Shown here piece by piece: positions 55,739 to 63,777 of a stretch of 64,000 nt of DNA. Both the position numbers and the translations under genes were made by a program. The notes beneath the pieces are model-generated. The model was not told where the DNA came from. It did not search any database and saw nothing but the letters and a program-made list of their open reading frames with translations. The DNA is taken from IMG/VR virus record IMGVR_UViG_3300019135_000009, positions 62,001-126,000 of that record. One strand, written 5' to 3'. How positions within the stretch are numbered: the first letter of the stretch is position 1; each line of letters opens with the position of its first letter. Source of the stretch: a virus.

Positions 55739-55885
55739 ATGAAAACAAATATAACAACAAATTCTGTCCATCTCTTATATTTATTGGGAAGCAACATACT
55801 TTATCTTTTAATTGAAATAGCTAATATGATACATAAACTTACAAAAGAAAAGGTTAATCTAGGTGAGGGTCGTAATGAAACATAA
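55739..55885 (+). CDS. 48-residue membrane peptide
   Basis: ATG after AAGGAGATAG. One hydrophobic segment (VHLLYLLGSNILYLLIEIAN). Overlaps the next gene's start. Confidence 0.5.
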   Translation: MKTNITTNSVHLLYLLGSNILYLLIEIANMIHKLTKEKVNLGEGRNET

Positions 55886-56066
55886 AGATATTAGCTTTGC
55901 TTTAGCAGTTTTAGAAAAAGAAGAAGAGGAAAGAATTGATGCGTTATTCAATAAGGAATGGGAAAAACCATATGAAGATGGAGCTATAACAGATATAAGA
56001 ATGATTAAATCAGCGATAAAGAAAATTAAAGATGTATTTAAAGATGAAGTAGTGGAAGGAGAGTAA
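55875..56066 (+). CDS. Small helical protein
   Basis: 63 residues from the ATG after GGTGAGGG. Charged helices. Unknown. Confidence 0.55.
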   Translation: MKHKDISFALAVLEKEEEERIDALFNKEWEKPYEDGAITDIRMIKSAIKKIKDVFKDEVVEGE

Positions 56067-56068
56067 TA

Positions 56069-56257
56069 TTGAAAATAATTTGCGTAGACAATTTTAATAA
56101 AGAAACTGTAGACGATGTGTTGGTTTGTGAAAACATTAATAAATACCACGGGGAGAAAATTGTTGAATTTTTAAATGAGAAATTTTCAGGTTTGGACAGC
56201 CTTAAATGCTACCGATTAGTTGATGATGATTACGAATTATATAAATTTGAAGTTTAA
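56069..56257 (+). CDS. Small phage protein
   Basis: 62 residues, TTG start after GGAAGGAGAG. Alpha/beta. Unknown. Confidence 0.6.
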   Translation: MKIICVDNFNKETVDDVLVCENINKYHGEKIVEFLNEKFSGLDSLKCYRLVDDDYELYKFEV

Positions 56258-56275
56258 CTAAAGGAATGAATGAAT

Positions 56276-56428
56276 TTGAAAGCCATTAAATCTCCTTTCA
56301 AAATGCTTTTTATTCTTATGACTATTAGACAAAAAAGTGTTTATATAAATTTTAAACAATTATCCTACCCTGAAAAGCATTTTTATAAATGGCAATGGAA
56401 TCTTTTAGACAGAATTTATAATGACTGA
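56276..56428 (+). CDS. 50-residue basic protein
   Basis: TTG start after AAAGGAATG. Basic and aromatic (EKHFYKWQWNLLDRIYND). The weak start makes this a moderate call. Confidence 0.45.
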   Translation: MKAIKSPFKMLFILMTIRQKSVYINFKQLSYPEKHFYKWQWNLLDRIYND

Positions 56429-56456
56429 AAGATTAATTGAATGAGGGTGAAATCAA

Positions 56457-56657
56457 ATGTTTTATGAAGGAATGACTTGGTTCGATTTGGTTAGAAAATA
56501 TTTCCCTGATGCAGACGATAAAGAGTGCGAGTTTATTCTTTGGGAAACAACCGAATTTCCATTAGTACCACCTGAAAAAGTTGAGGAAAGATTGAAGGAA
56601 AATCAACTTATGTGGTTGGCAGAAAAGAGAAGTAACAAAAGAATTAGTGGAGAGTGA
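56457..56657 (+). CDS. Small phage protein
   Basis: 66 residues, GAGGGTG ribosome site. Pattern MTWFDLVRKYFPDADDKECE recurs in small Bacillus phage proteins. Unknown function. Confidence 0.6.
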   Translation: MFYEGMTWFDLVRKYFPDADDKECEFILWETTEFPLVPPEKVEERLKENQLMWLAEKRSNKRISGE

Positions 56658-56660
56658 AAT

Positions 56661-57002
56661 ATGCAGAAGATCACTGTCGAGATACCTCTTGAATGGAAGG
56701 GATTAATTGAAGATCGGTATGGATTGATTGAGGATTGGCTGTTTAATGTGTGTTATGAAAAACAAAAACAAATGAAAGAAGAGCAAAGGAGTGCTTTAAT
56801 GAAGTTTGTATATTTTAATGATACAGAAAGAGAAATAAGTATACACCCTGCAACGAAAATTCATGGAACTGTATGTGACATGGAAGTAATCAAACCATAT
56901 GAAAAGATAGTTTTTAATCTTCCAGAGGGCACGTATCCTTTCGTTAAAATGTGGGACTATGGTGAGAGCGGATTGCAAATTTTAGTTTCACCTAACGTTT
57001 GA
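56661..57002 (+). CDS. Phage protein
   Basis: 113 residues, GTGGAGAG ribosome site. Helical first third, beta-rich remainder ending in VKMWDYGESGLQILV. Unknown. Confidence 0.6.
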   Translation: MQKITVEIPLEWKGLIEDRYGLIEDWLFNVCYEKQKQMKEEQRSALMKFVYFNDTEREISIHPATKIHGTVCDMEVIKPYEKIVFNLPEGTYPFVKMWDYGESGLQILVSPNV

Positions 57003-57052
57003 TACGTATGAATTAAGAAGAACTAATCAACTTACAAGGGAGATGTTTTTGA

Positions 57053-57238
57053 ATGATTAAGATGCAAAAAGGCTATTTATTGAAAGGTAAAGGTAGAGTA
57101 GTTACAGATAAATCAATTGTTGTGGATGTAAAAGATGAAGACTTTGAAGAAATCCAAATTGCTATTCCTGTAAATCAAATTAAAAATTGGGCAGAAGAAA
57201 TTGAATTGATGGGACTAGATGAAGAAGAAGAATTTTGA
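57053..57238 (+). CDS. Small beta-rich protein
   Basis: 61 residues, AGGGAGATG ribosome site. Strand pattern then an acidic end (MGLDEEEEF). Unknown. Confidence 0.6.
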   Translation: MIKMQKGYLLKGKGRVVTDKSIVVDVKDEDFEEIQIAIPVNQIKNWAEEIELMGLDEEEEF

Positions 57239-57256
57239 TGATTAAGCGGTGATAAT

Positions 57257-57493
57257 ATGAATGAGTGGAAAACAATGTACCAATGCGATAAATGTGGACA
57301 TATAAGCGGGTGGAAACTAGATGAATGTTGTGGCGGTTGCGGCACATTAAAAAATCCTATCAAAGATAAATATGGATTTTCAGATGGATATGATGGATGG
57401 GATAAGGTGGTAGTTAAATGGGGATTCAAAGGAAATATCTTTAATCTCTTTAGTTGGGGTGATTGGGGTTGGATTGTGAAAGATAATAAATAA
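57257..57493 (+). CDS. Zinc-ribbon protein
   Basis: 78 residues, AGCGGTG ribosome site. C-D-K-C-G at 9-13 and C-C-G-G-C-G near 24-29 form a zinc ribbon; Trp/Gly-rich end (FSWGDWGWIV). Unknown. Confidence 0.6.
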   Translation: MNEWKTMYQCDKCGHISGWKLDECCGGCGTLKNPIKDKYGFSDGYDGWDKVVVKWGFKGNIFNLFSWGDWGWIVKDNK

Positions 57494-57539
57494 AATATCA
57501 TTTTTATCAATCGCATATCAAACAGAAAGGGTGAAAAGA

Positions 57540-57731
57540 ATGGATTTAGTTGTCTTTAAAAGAGATGTTTTCTTTACTGATAATTGCAGTGATATCGTCT
57601 TTGAAAAGGGTAAAGAATATGAAATTTTGAGCGAAGATAAAGAATTTATATATGTTAATTCTAAACCAAATACAAATGAGTGTTCTAAAATTCCTAAAGA
57701 AGAAGAAGGATTCATTTTTGAATACAAGTAA
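57540..57731 (+). CDS. Small phage protein
   Basis: 63 residues from the ATG after AAAGGGTG. Beta-rich, acidic. Unknown. Confidence 0.6.
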   Translation: MDLVVFKRDVFFTDNCSDIVFEKGKEYEILSEDKEFIYVNSKPNTNECSKIPKEEEGFIFEYK

Positions 57732-57784
57732 TTCATAGAGTTATGCATCAATCTTGTTTTTATCATGAGAGGAGAAATAATATT

Positions 57785-58000
57785 ATGAAAGATTTTAAAG
57801 ACACCAAGTTACTCAGCGAAGATTGTATGGTCAATCGTGCTTTTTACGGAGTCGGAATAACTGGAGAAAATAAAGTTCCTCAAAAAAGATTGTCCAATAT
57901 TACAATAACACATTCTATTCATGGAAAAATTAAATTAGATAGAGAAGAGACAATAAATTTAAAATTGTTTTTAGAAAATTCTTTAGAGCAAGAATTTTAA
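57785..58000 (+). CDS. Small phage protein
   Basis: 71 residues from the ATG after GAGAGGAG. Mixed fold, acidic end. Unknown. Confidence 0.55.
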   Translation: MKDFKDTKLLSEDCMVNRAFYGVGITGENKVPQKRLSNITITHSIHGKIKLDREETINLKLFLENSLEQEF

Positions 58001-58035
58001 AATTTAAATTGGTACATAGGAAGGAGAAAAAAAGA

Positions 58036-58254
58036 ATGAAAGTAAAAATTAGTATTTTATATAATAGTGGAATCAAGGAGGAGGCAGTGCAAGAACTTCG
58101 TGAAGAAGAATTTGAAAATATTGCAAAGATTATTGACTCAGCTTTTAAAGAAGGTGTTAGTGCAATTATTCGCTTAAACAATGCAGAAGAATTTATGTTT
58201 ATTTCTCTTAGTCAAGTAGCGAGAGTTAGTTTTAAAGAGATTGAATCAGAATAA
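58036..58254 (+). CDS. Small phage protein
   Basis: 72 residues from the ATG after AGGAAGGAG. Alpha/beta, acidic. Unknown. Confidence 0.6.
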   Translation: MKVKISILYNSGIKEEAVQELREEEFENIAKIIDSAFKEGVSAIIRLNNAEEFMFISLSQVARVSFKEIESE

Positions 58255-58283
58255 AATCTTACTTTTATTTAGGAGATGATAAC

Positions 58284-58421
58284 GTGAATGTGACGAGATA
58301 TGAATGCGAAAATGGTCATACATTTTTCATGAGCATAGACTTACAAGAATTAAAGGTGAAGTGCCCATGTTGCAATGCTTACTATTTAATTAAATCATCA
58401 AGAATTTTTAGAGTTAAATAA
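58284..58421 (+). CDS. 45-residue zinc-finger protein
   Basis: GTG start after AGGAGATG. C8, H12 and C-P-C-C near 27-30: one zinc finger. Unknown. Confidence 0.55.
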   Translation: MNVTRYECENGHTFFMSIDLQELKVKCPCCNAYYLIKSSRIFRVK

Positions 58422-58448
58422 AAAATATATTTTATAGGGAGTTTTGAG

Positions 58449-58769
58449 ATGAAATTGCAAGATGTTTTAGAAAAATTTAAACAGCAAGGCAACTATGCTG
58501 TATCTCTTTACTACGGAGAGAACATTGGCTGTGACGATTTAAACATTCCGCAAGATGAGAGAAAAATTCAAATTATAATGTGTCCTGCTGGTTATCTTGG
58601 AGAGGTTAGAAAGCTTGTTGTCACTAATTTAAAAGAATTAGAGAATTTCGATTTTGAACAAGAGGCGAAGATTATAGGCAATCCGCCACAACGTGAAGAG
58701 TATTCAGATAACGGTGTTTATATTTGGGGTACTGAAAGCTCTATGAAATTGTATTTGGAAAGAAATTAA
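58449..58769 (+). CDS. Phage protein
   Basis: 106 residues, TAGGGAG ribosome site. Alpha/beta. Unknown. Confidence 0.6.
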   Translation: MKLQDVLEKFKQQGNYAVSLYYGENIGCDDLNIPQDERKIQIIMCPAGYLGEVRKLVVTNLKELENFDFEQEAKIIGNPPQREEYSDNGVYIWGTESSMKLYLERN

Positions 58770-58805
58770 TATTATGGGGCACAGCTTTACAAAGGGAGTG
58801 ACAAG

Positions 58806-58988
58806 ATGGAAGAATTACTGGATTTCTTTAAAGAAAATTGCGTAGCATTACAAATAACAATAGACATAAATCGCAAACCAACGGTACATGCCGTTCCAAA
58901 AGGACGTAGCTTCATGGATATGGAGTCGACAGATGGTGAAACAGTTGTAGAGGCTTTGAAGAATATGAAGAATAGGTTATTTGGATAA
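58806..58988 (+). CDS. Small phage protein
   Basis: 60 residues, AAGGGAGTG ribosome site. Beta strands then a helix. Unknown. Confidence 0.55.
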   Translation: MEELLDFFKENCVALQITIDINRKPTVHAVPKGRSFMDMESTDGETVVEALKNMKNRLFG

Positions 58989-59016
58989 AGCATCAATAGA
59001 TAATAAGGAGATAAAC

Positions 59017-59244
59017 ATGATTAAAAAATATGTAATTGCTTATTACGGTAATACCTATATGAATGTATTTTTAAACGGTGGATGGGAAAATCAATACATA
59101 GGGCAAGGCATTGTACATGAATCTAAAAAATTCGATCACCCTCCTGAAACATTGAGTTCGTGTTTAAATCTAGTCAGTCATTATGCTCCAAAAGACAAGG
59201 AATATGACTATGCAAAAATTGAAGAGAGATATTATAAAAGTTAA
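59017..59244 (+). CDS. Small phage protein
   Basis: 75 residues from the ATG after AAGGAG. Aromatic, alpha/beta. Unknown. Confidence 0.6.
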   Translation: MIKKYVIAYYGNTYMNVFLNGGWENQYIGQGIVHESKKFDHPPETLSSCLNLVSHYAPKDKEYDYAKIEERYYKS

Positions 59245-59263
59245 ATTGGTTTAGGAGAATTAT

Positions 59264-59605
59264 ATGGATGAGCTTGTTCAATATTACGTTGTTAACAAAG
59301 AACTTAATATGTCAAAAGGAAAAATGTCTGCACAAGTTGCACATGGCGCAACCATTTCCGCTGTGATGCTGAGTGAACAAGAGACATTTCAGAAATGGTA
59401 CGAGAGAGATCAAAAAAAGATCATACTTCAAGGAAAAGAAAAAGATTTACATAAAATCCTGTCAAATGTAACATACAGTTTCATGGTTACTGATAATGGA
59501 TTAACAGAGATACCAAAAGGATCAAAAACTGTTGTTGTCTTACCACCTATGAAAAAATCAGAGGCGCAAAAATATGTGAAGAGATTACAACTATTCAAAG
59601 GTTAG
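59264..59605 (+). CDS. pth2: Peptidyl-tRNA hydrolase 2 (archaeal/eukaryotic type)
   Basis: 113 residues, TTAGGAG ribosome site. Full-length Pth2 pattern: LVQYYVVNKELNMSKGKM (K20), AQVAHGA (24-30), FQKWYERDQKKIIL, TDNGLTEIPKGSKTVVVLPP (catalytic acidic residue in the TDNG loop). Pth2 frees tRNA from peptidyl-tRNA and is typical of archaea and eukaryotes, while bacteria use the unrelated Pth1. In infection it could clear stalled peptidyl-tRNA or help when host Pth is limiting. Confidence 0.88.
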   Translation: MDELVQYYVVNKELNMSKGKMSAQVAHGATISAVMLSEQETFQKWYERDQKKIILQGKEKDLHKILSNVTYSFMVTDNGLTEIPKGSKTVVVLPPMKKSEAQKYVKRLQLFKG

Positions 59606-59616
59606 GAGAGAAATAG

Positions 59617-59952
59617 ATGTCGAAATTTGAATTTAACGTAGAAAGAAAAGGTTTAATTAGCGATGGATATCATACTTTTGATGAATTATATTATCATCGA
59701 ATGATTTTATTCTCTGTCATTTGTAATACATATAAAGATAAAGCATGGAAGTCTTGGAAACATGATGATGGAACAATGTTTGACGATTACTTCATTGTTG
59801 GGATTGAGACTGCTCACGGCCACTATACTTACCACTATCACAAAGACTATTGGGAATTGTTTGATGTTGAAGAATTAGAATTTGCTCCAAAATGGGATGG
59901 GCATAAACCAGAAGATATTGATAGATTGTTCAGCTTAATTGGAAATAGTTAA
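59617..59952 (+). CDS. Widespread phage protein (WDGH type)
   Basis: 111 residues, TAGGAGAG ribosome site. Conserved blocks HRMILFSVICNTYKDKAWKS, DDYFIVGI, HYTYHY, and APKWDGHKP. I recognise it as common in phages of Gram-positive hosts, with no known function. Confidence 0.7.
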   Translation: MSKFEFNVERKGLISDGYHTFDELYYHRMILFSVICNTYKDKAWKSWKHDDGTMFDDYFIVGIETAHGHYTYHYHKDYWELFDVEELEFAPKWDGHKPEDIDRLFSLIGNS

Positions 59953-59966
59953 AAGGAGAATTATAA

Positions 59967-60275
59967 ATGTATTTTGGATTTGGTGAACTTCTTATTATGC
60001 TCATTCTGCAAGGATTTGCGTGCTATTGGATTGGATATAGGGTTGGAAAGGATTATACTATGAAATTCATTTCTTGTGCTAAAAAAGAAGCAACACATGT
60101 CAAAATCATAGATGAGGATTTACAAGGAACAGATTTAACCTTCGGTGAGGTATATGAATATTTATATGATCCGCATCCGTCAGAAGAGACATACTATGTA
60201 ATACAGAATAATGGTATCCCATTCTATGATTTTGAATGTGTGATTAAGGTTGATTATTTAAAGAAGATAGATTGA
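59967..60275 (+). CDS. Membrane-anchored phage protein
   Basis: 102 residues, AAAGGAG ribosome site. N-terminal membrane segment (about 5-25) followed by a soluble beta-rich part with an SH3-like pattern. Unknown. Confidence 0.6.
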   Translation: MYFGFGELLIMLILQGFACYWIGYRVGKDYTMKFISCAKKEATHVKIIDEDLQGTDLTFGEVYEYLYDPHPSEETYYVIQNNGIPFYDFECVIKVDYLKKID

Positions 60276-60330
60276 TACAAAAAATGAAGTAATAGATGAA
60301 TAAAGTTCAGTTTTATACAGAGGTGATATT

Positions 60331-60543
60331 ATGAAAAGAGATAAATTTAAATATGTAATAGATTATGTTTTCGAACATTATTTAGATTGTGAATTAGAAG
60401 ATGACCACAGAGAAGAAGTGGAAGAAGCATATGAAGAAGTTAAGAAAATGATTGAGAACGTTGATGGCATTGAAGATTTAATTTCTGATATGTGGGATGA
60501 TGAACGTATCGATGCAGGGGAGATAAGAGGCTTATTAAAATAG
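60331..60543 (+). CDS. Small acidic helical protein
   Basis: 70 residues, GAGGTG ribosome site. Very acidic (DCELEDDHREEVEEAYEEVK). Unknown. Confidence 0.6.
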   Translation: MKRDKFKYVIDYVFEHYLDCELEDDHREEVEEAYEEVKKMIENVDGIEDLISDMWDDERIDAGEIRGLLK

Positions 60544-60577
60544 ATAAGATGCTTGCTTTATAAAGGAGGAATATAAA

Positions 60578-61057
60578 ATGAGTTATACAGAAATTTATGG
60601 AGTTAAGACAAATGGTGAAGTTGTTTTTGTAGATGAAGTAAGAAATGCTTTCGCAGGTGCTTTTCATGTATGGCAGAGTCTAGCTGATGCCTATGGTATT
60701 CAAGGTGGAATGCTTGGAGGGTTCAATCAACTTTGGAAAATGGCTGATAAAGGTGTTCTTAAAGATTTTGAAAATATCACAATGAAGGCAACCTTCGATA
60801 ATGTTGTGGTAAAGAAAGAAGATGTCCCTAATCTATTACAAGCATTTAAAGAATATGATAAGACTTATCCGAACAGTAATTTGCCAGAACAAGCAAGAAT
60901 TATTTCAGAAGAGATTTTGCTTGACGAAGATTTTATTGGAGTTTGTTGGAATCAAACTTCTGTAAATTCTAACCCTTGGGCAGAGGGGTATGATGTAGAA
61001 ATGGATGAGGAAATTCCATATAACGTACTAAATGGAAAGAGACACTGGTTTTTATAA
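60578..61057 (+). CDS. Phage protein
   Basis: 159 residues, AAAGGAGG ribosome site. Starts like other phage proteins (SYTEIYGVKTNGEVVFVDEV, NAFAGAFHVWQSL) and ends NGKRHWFL. Recurrent in phages; no known function. Confidence 0.65.
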   Translation: MSYTEIYGVKTNGEVVFVDEVRNAFAGAFHVWQSLADAYGIQGGMLGGFNQLWKMADKGVLKDFENITMKATFDNVVVKKEDVPNLLQAFKEYDKTYPNSNLPEQARIISEEILLDEDFIGVCWNQTSVNSNPWAEGYDVEMDEEIPYNVLNGKRHWFL

Positions 61058-61092
61058 TAATTAAAATGCGAGTTTTATGAAGAGGTGAGTAA

Positions 61093-61479
61093 ATGAAGAA
61101 TTTCTATATTAATAGCATTGCACATAAGAAAAAAGGAAATATGGACATTTATAATAAACTTTTACAAGATATTTTTGGAAGAGTGTTGTCTTGGAAAGAG
61201 GTGCAAGAACTAGACAGTGAAAAGCAAATACATCTTATGTGCGAATTAGAAGATAGAATCACAAAACAACAGTCTAAATATGATATTCAAAAACTTGCAA
61301 GAGCCATCCAGTATTCAAGAAGTGGCGCAGGTGGTTGTGCTATGACAGAATTTGAATGTGCATTCTGTGGACAAAAAGAATGGTGGGGTAATACAGCAGT
61401 TCCTAAAATCTGTAAGAAATGTGCAGAGAAGATGGCAGAAAATATTGTTTTATGCAATATGACCATAGAAAAAGATTGA
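61093..61479 (+). CDS. Zinc-finger phage protein
   Basis: 128 residues, GAGGTG ribosome site. C-A-F-C-G and C-K-K-C near residues 93-112 form a zinc ribbon after a helical first half. Unknown. Confidence 0.6.
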   Translation: MKNFYINSIAHKKKGNMDIYNKLLQDIFGRVLSWKEVQELDSEKQIHLMCELEDRITKQQSKYDIQKLARAIQYSRSGAGGCAMTEFECAFCGQKEWWGNTAVPKICKKCAEKMAENIVLCNMTIEKD

Positions 61480-61512
61480 TAAAACTTCTATCTTATAAAG
61501 AGGTGCATAAAC

Positions 61513-61806
61513 ATGATGATCATTAAAACAAGAACAATAAGGCGTACTAATGTAAATATTGAGGATTACATAAATATTCCTGTCACTGATAGAGTTACAG
61601 CACGGATGAATTTTAAAGAAGGCGTTATTTATGGAAACGACAACTCTAAAGTTATTGGCGTAATAACAAATGCAGAAGTCGTTGATAATAACGAAATCGA
61701 ATTAACAATAACATTATGGAAAAATAAACTTCAAGGGGAATATTTAAGAGAAACGAACGGCAATGTCAAGCCAGTAACATTCTCAATGGGTTTTGATTCT
61801 GAATAA
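61513..61806 (+). CDS. Phage protein, paralogue of the gene at 62420
   Basis: 97 residues, AGAGGTG ribosome site. Shares with the 62420 protein KVIG-I-TNA, E-LTI-LW, LQGEY and a final F-S-x-x-F-x-S-E. A tandem duplication with two small genes between. Unknown. Confidence 0.65.
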   Translation: MMIIKTRTIRRTNVNIEDYINIPVTDRVTARMNFKEGVIYGNDNSKVIGVITNAEVVDNNEIELTITLWKNKLQGEYLRETNGNVKPVTFSMGFDSE

Positions 61807-61875
61807 AACTTTTCTTTTATTAAGAAATTAAAACCCCTCTATTAAGATTAAATAAAGCTTTCTGGAGTGATTATT

Positions 61876-62091
61876 ATGTATTTTTACACTGCTATGGGAT
61901 ACTTTCCTGTATTAAGAAGAGAGATGGACAAAGAATTTAAAAGAGTAGGATTTGGGAATATCAAAGAAAAAAGATGGTTTCTACATAGGATTTTGGGTTA
62001 TGTGCCAGCATTAAATGGAATGAAAATTGCTGAAATGGAAAAGGTCATTGGCGAATTGAAAAAATATGATAACATTAGCGAAATTATATAA
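61876..62091 (+). CDS. Small phage protein
   Basis: 71 residues from the ATG after TGGAGTG. Aromatic and basic N-terminal part, helical end. Unknown. Confidence 0.55.
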   Translation: MYFYTAMGYFPVLRREMDKEFKRVGFGNIKEKRWFLHRILGYVPALNGMKIAEMEKVIGELKKYDNISEII

Positions 62092-62118
62092 AATGTTAAA
62101 AATATTAGGAGAGAAAAG

Positions 62119-62370
62119 ATGAAACTGACAAAGTTATTACCAACTGTACTGCTAACATTTTTAGTTGGCTGTGGACAAACTGTTGTAAGTGAAGCACCTA
62201 CCAATGGAGAGAACAGATTCAATGGTATAAATGCAAATCGCATCACTATAATTACCGACTCAAAAACAGGATGTAAATATATTTATGTTGAAGATGGACA
62301 AGGCAACTATAAAACAACTGCGATGTCTCCATTGTATTCAAGCTTTGATGGAGTCGATTGTGAAAAGTGA
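62119..62370 (+). CDS. Small lipoprotein
   Basis: 83 residues, AGGAGAG ribosome site. Signal with lipobox LVGC (cysteine 18), then a short domain with a C-K-Y motif. Surface-exposed after lipidation; possible superinfection exclusion by analogy only. Confidence 0.65.
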   Translation: MKLTKLLPTVLLTFLVGCGQTVVSEAPTNGENRFNGINANRITIITDSKTGCKYIYVEDGQGNYKTTAMSPLYSSFDGVDCEK

Positions 62371-62419
62371 GATATAATTATCCTTTTCTATAGGAATGAA
62401 GATTATGAGGGGTGTGAGC

Positions 62420-62698
62420 ATGTTAATATTTAAAACAAAGATAGCAAGATATACAAATGTAGATATTAAAAACTTTATACATCTCCCGATTATTGATAGA
62501 AGTGCATCGCAAAAGAACATTGAAGAACATATCCCTAAAGTTATTGGTAAAATCACAAATGCAAACGAGATTGACGATAGTGAAGTTGAGTTAACAATTG
62601 AACTATGGGATATCACACCTGAACTTCAAGGAGAATATATAGAGCTAGATAAAGGTCTTAGACCAATAGCGTTTTCTATTGAATTTATGAGCGAATAA
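62420..62698 (+). CDS. Phage protein, paralogue of the gene at 61513
   Basis: 92 residues from the ATG after GAGGGGTG. Aligns over its length with the 97-residue protein at 61513. Unknown. Confidence 0.65.
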   Translation: MLIFKTKIARYTNVDIKNFIHLPIIDRSASQKNIEEHIPKVIGKITNANEIDDSEVELTIELWDITPELQGEYIELDKGLRPIAFSIEFMSE

Positions 62699-62759
62699 AG
62701 CTTTTAGAAATTATACTTATAGTAGAGCAATAAACATGCATAGACAAGGAGGATGATTT

Positions 62760-62993
62760 GTGTACTTAGTTTGTTGGAGTCATGACTGTAGGCAAACATA
62801 TGACATTAAAAATTTCAAACAGACAGATAAAAGTATAAAGTGCGTAAAGTGCGGAGGAACATTGATTTCAAATAGTGGGAAGGTTCAATTAAGTGGTGTC
62901 TCTATTGTAATGAAAACAGTTGATCCACAAAAATTAGAAGAATCTAAAAAGAGGTTTGAAATGGAGTTGACAAACCAACATGACTTATGGTGA
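62760..62993 (+). CDS. Small zinc protein
   Basis: 77 residues, GTG start after AAGGAGGATGATTT. C-W-S-H-D-C near 5-10 and C-V-K-C-G near 29-33: a zinc ribbon. Overlaps the next gene by 14 bases. Confidence 0.6.
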   Translation: MYLVCWSHDCRQTYDIKNFKQTDKSIKCVKCGGTLISNSGKVQLSGVSIVMKTVDPQKLEESKKRFEMELTNQHDLW

Positions 62994-63171
62994 GCTTTAT
63001 AAATTATTTGTATCGAAATTCCCTGAGCTTAAATCATTTTATGAGGATTATAGACCCTTTGGTGATATGAGTTTACATATTTGGTTCAAAAATGGAATGA
63101 GTTTGAAGGTCAAATACAATAAAGAAAATGATCTTTTTGAATTAATTGAAAAGAAAGGGATAGCAACATAA
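62980..63171 (+). CDS. Small phage protein
   Basis: 63 residues starting within the previous gene; ribosome site GGAGTTG. Aromatic alpha/beta. Unknown. Confidence 0.55.
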   Translation: MTYGELYKLFVSKFPELKSFYEDYRPFGDMSLHIWFKNGMSLKVKYNKENDLFELIEKKGIAT

Positions 63172-63183
63172 CAAGGTGTAAAG

Positions 63184-63399
63184 ATGAAGGTTAATTACAG
63201 AGGATTTGAAATTGAAGCGAAACGAGAAAAAGCGTTAGGTGGTTGGGATAGCATCTACTACACAGTAATGCATGAAGATGATGGTTGGTTTTTAGAAGAT
63301 AATTTTTACGAATGTGAAGACGTGATCGAAGATTTTGTTAATGATTTAAAGAAATTAGTGGATGATTATCTTGAAAACCCAAGTGATTATGAAAGTTGA
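63184..63399 (+). CDS. Small acidic phage protein
   Basis: 71 residues, AAGGTG ribosome site. Starts KVNYRGFEIEAKREKALGGW, a plan shared with small phage beta-rich proteins; acidic end. Unknown. Confidence 0.6.
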   Translation: MKVNYRGFEIEAKREKALGGWDSIYYTVMHEDDGWFLEDNFYECEDVIEDFVNDLKKLVDDYLENPSDYES

Positions 63400-63434
63400 T
63401 TAGGCCATTTTTTGCGTGTAAGGAAGGTGAGAAA

Positions 63435-63551
63435 ATGTATTTATATCGGTGTAATGAGTGCGATTGGGAAGAGTACATAGATGAGCACAAACACGATTTT
63501 TGTCTTAAATGTGGCCATGTGAACATCAGCAGAAACATAAGCAGTACATGA
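63435..63551 (+). CDS. 38-residue zinc-finger protein
   Basis: ATG after AAGGTGAG. C-N-E-C at 6-9 and C-L-K-C-G at 23-27: a minimal zinc ribbon. Unknown. Confidence 0.55.
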   Translation: MYLYRCNECDWEEYIDEHKHDFCLKCGHVNISRNISST

Positions 63552-63582
63552 ACAACGGTCAGAGCCGGGAAGGAGAATGAGC

Positions 63583-63741
63583 ATGACTGATGAACAAAAC
63601 GAAAAAATTAGAAGAATGTATGAGTATTATTGCAACAGGGAAATAAACAAGCCATACGATGAATACAATCCTGAAATTATTCAAGTGATATTAGAGATAC
63701 TTGACATACAGGGGCATAAAGTCAAGGGAGTTAATGCGTGA
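63583..63741 (+). CDS. 52-residue helical protein
   Basis: ATG after AAGGAG. Charged helical protein. Unknown. Confidence 0.55.
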   Translation: MTDEQNEKIRRMYEYYCNREINKPYDEYNPEIIQVILEILDIQGHKVKGVNA

Positions 63742-63777
63742 AATAACGAGTGGAGCTAAGAAGGAGAAGCACAGCAG

